Positions 5,175-6,623 of a stretch of 6,623 nt of DNA are shown in pieces; position 1 is the stretch's first letter, and each line of letters starts with the position of its first letter. Made by a program: the position numbers and the translations under genes. Origin of the DNA: JAYREN01 sp041908845 (lineage in GTDB: Bacteria > Acidobacteriota > Holophagae > Holophagales > Holophagaceae); assembly GCA_041908845.1 (NCBI GenBank), contig JAYREN010000179.1:1-6623 (forward strand). Direction: 5' to 3'. The notes under the pieces were generated by a model. It saw nothing but the letters and a program-made list of their open reading frames with translations. It was not told the origin of the DNA and did not search any database.

Positions 5175-6623
5175 TCAGATCTTGGCGGCGAGGTTCGGGT
5201 CGCCCTGGGCCTGTTCGGCCAGAACCTTCTTCTTCATCAGCCGTTCGGCTTCGGGGAAGACCTCCAGGGCCTTCTGCACCTGGGGATCCTTGGCGCACAG
5301 GTAGCGCCAGCCGGCCTCCACGCCGAAGGCGATGTTCTGCATCTCGATGGCGATCTGGTCGCGCATGTCGGACTGGTTCTGGGCGTCATTCCATTCGGCA
5401 TCGGTCAGGGGGATCTTCTGTTCCTTCAGGTAGTCCTTGAACCGGGCCATGAGGGCCTCGTCCGGCACCTGCTGGGCCTTGATGCCGTGGCGCTCCTTCT
5501 CGAGCACCGCGAACTTGAAGAAGGGCGAGTGGCGGAAGCGCAGATTGGCCACGAAATTCGTGAGCTTGGCGGTCTCCACGGTGTAGTCGGGGGTGATGCC
5601 GCCGCCGCCGTAGACCTTGCGGCCCAGGAAGGTCTTGTACTCGGGGCCCTTGGGCTCGGCCTCCTGGCCATCCTCGGGCAGCAGGTAGTCGTCCAGGCCG
5701 TGCTGGTAGTCCCGCTGGATGCAGCGCCCGGAGGGGGTGAAGTAGCGGGCGGTGGTCAGCGCCAGGCCCCGGCTGCGGCCGATGGAGAGCACCACCTGCA
5801 CCAGGCCCTTGCCCCAGCTCGTCTGGCCGATCACCAGGCCCCGGTCGTGATCCTGCACCGCGCCCGCCACGATCTCCGAGGCCGAGGCGGAACCCCGGTT
5901 GATGAGGACGGTCAGGGGGAAGGGATCCAGGGCGGCGCCCTTGGGGGTGCGCGTCTCGCTCACCAGCACGTTGTCGCGGCCCTTCTGGCTCACGATGATC
6001 TCGTTGGGCCCCAGGAGCTGGCGGCAGATGCCCACGGCCGCATCCACGATGCCCCCCGGATTGTTGCGGAGATCCAGGATCAGCTCCGTCATCCCCTGCT
6101 TCTTCAGGGCCTGGACGGCCTTCTCGAACTCGTCCGAGGTGGTCTCGCCGAAATCCTTCACGGTGATGAAGCCCGTGGTGGGCGTGAGCATGAAGCTGTA
6201 GTACACGCTGTTGGTGGGTATCTCGGCCCGGGTGAGGGTGATCCGCAGCAGCTCGGGCGATCCGGCCCGCTGGATGGCGACCTCCACCGCCGTGCCCTTG
6301 TCGCCCCGCAGTTTCTGCACCGCCTGGGTGCTGGTCCAGCCCTCGGTGTTCTTGCCGTCGATCTCCCGCAGGTAGTCCCCGGGGCGAATCCCAGCCTTTT
6401 CCGAGGGCCCGCCCCGCACGGTGCTGATCACCACGATGCCATCGAGCTGCTGCTGGATGATGGAGCCGATGCCGAAGAAGGTGCCCCGCTGATCATCCCG
6501 CATCATGCGGAATTCGCTCTCGTCCATGTAGTTGGAGTGCGGGTCGAGGGTGTGGAGCATGCCCTGGATGGTGGCGTGGGTCACCTGCTTGGGGGTGGGT
6601 GGCTCCACGGTCTCCTTTTGCAC
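5175..6623 (-). CDS. S41 C-terminal processing protease (CtpA/Prc type), N-terminus outside the window
   Basis: This envelope serine endoprotease of the CtpA/Prc family cleaves proteins near their C-termini with a Ser/Lys dyad and uses a PDZ domain to pick substrates. The 482 residues seen run from the right edge; the edge GTG is probably an internal valine, because the signal peptide and start of the N-terminal helical domain are missing. In visible numbering: end of the N-terminal domain with GMLHTLDPHSNYM (21-33); PDZ at about 47-133 (GIGS, AGIRPGDYLREIDG); S41 core at about 140-350 with LDLRNNPGG (183-191), nucleophile Ser247 in SASASE and Lys272 in WGKGLVQ, 25 residues apart as in E. coli Prc; then FTPSGRCIQRDY and GGGITPDYTVE (339-350). 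About 130 residues follow the core, mostly helical and charged, longer than in minimal CtpA proteins; as I recall, Acidobacteriota homologues have similar tails (DPQVQKALEVFPEAERL). It is followed after 31 bases by the S9 gene. Confidence 0.95.
   Translation of the reverse strand: MQKETVEPPTPKQVTHATIQGMLHTLDPHSNYMDESEFRMMRDDQRGTFFGIGSIIQQQLDGIVVISTVRGGPSEKAGIRPGDYLREIDGKNTEGWTSTQAVQKLRGDKGTAVEVAIQRAGSPELLRITLTRAEIPTNSVYYSFMLTPTTGFITVKDFGETTSDEFEKAVQALKKQGMTELILDLRNNPGGIVDAAVGICRQLLGPNEIIVSQKGRDNVLVSETRTPKGAALDPFPLTVLINRGSASASEIVAGAVQDHDRGLVIGQTSWGKGLVQVVLSIGRSRGLALTTARYFTPSGRCIQRDYQHGLDDYLLPEDGQEAEPKGPEYKTFLGRKVYGGGGITPDYTVETAKLTNFVANLRFRHSPFFKFAVLEKERHGIKAQQVPDEALMARFKDYLKEQKIPLTDAEWNDAQNQSDMRDQIAIEMQNIAFGVEAGWRYLCAKDPQVQKALEVFPEAERLMKKKVLAEQAQGDPNLAAKI

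Overview
The window is high-GC bacterial DNA in which every supported gene lies on the minus strand. Reading in the direction of transcription (right to left) it holds: the 3' part of a CtpA/Prc-type S41 processing protease, a complete exported S9C-type prolyl-oligopeptidase-family peptidase, a strong hairpin terminator, a translationally coupled pair of uncharacterised genes, a 256-base gap with a short 10-bp-period repeat, and the 5' part of an exported tricorn-like beta-propeller protein that runs off the left edge. I found no RNA genes, CRISPR arrays, insertion sequences or phage genes.

Organism: the GC-rich codon use, the predicted Sec signal peptides, the expansion of exported serine peptidases and the style of the S41 C-terminal extension would fit an Acidobacteriota member, perhaps of the Holophagaceae (Geothrix-like). 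That placement is inference from memory of such proteins; no marker gene is present to confirm it.

Layout: 5175-6623 (S41, N-terminus outside the window) and 3119-5143 (S9) are separated by 31 bases and are probably one transcript, ended by a hairpin at about 3049-3084. Next come 2666-3007 (small protein with an Ig-like domain) and 1539-2669 (secreted protein of unknown function), joined by a 4-base ATGA overlap. Their base composition looks less GC-rich than the flanking protease genes. After the gap at 1283-1538 comes the tricorn-like gene at 1-1282. It has no terminal stop codon inside the window, so only its first 427 codons can be read.

Working together: the S9 and tricorn-like proteins have visible export signals, and S41 C-terminal processing proteases normally act outside the cytoplasm. 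The cluster therefore looks like an envelope or periplasmic protein and peptide degradation locus: an endoprotease with PDZ-guided substrate choice, a large propeller-gated protease and an oligopeptide-trimming peptidase. The coupled pair in the middle is the least understood part. One partner is clearly secreted, while the other has an Ig-like fold without a visible signal peptide, possibly because its 5' end is damaged.
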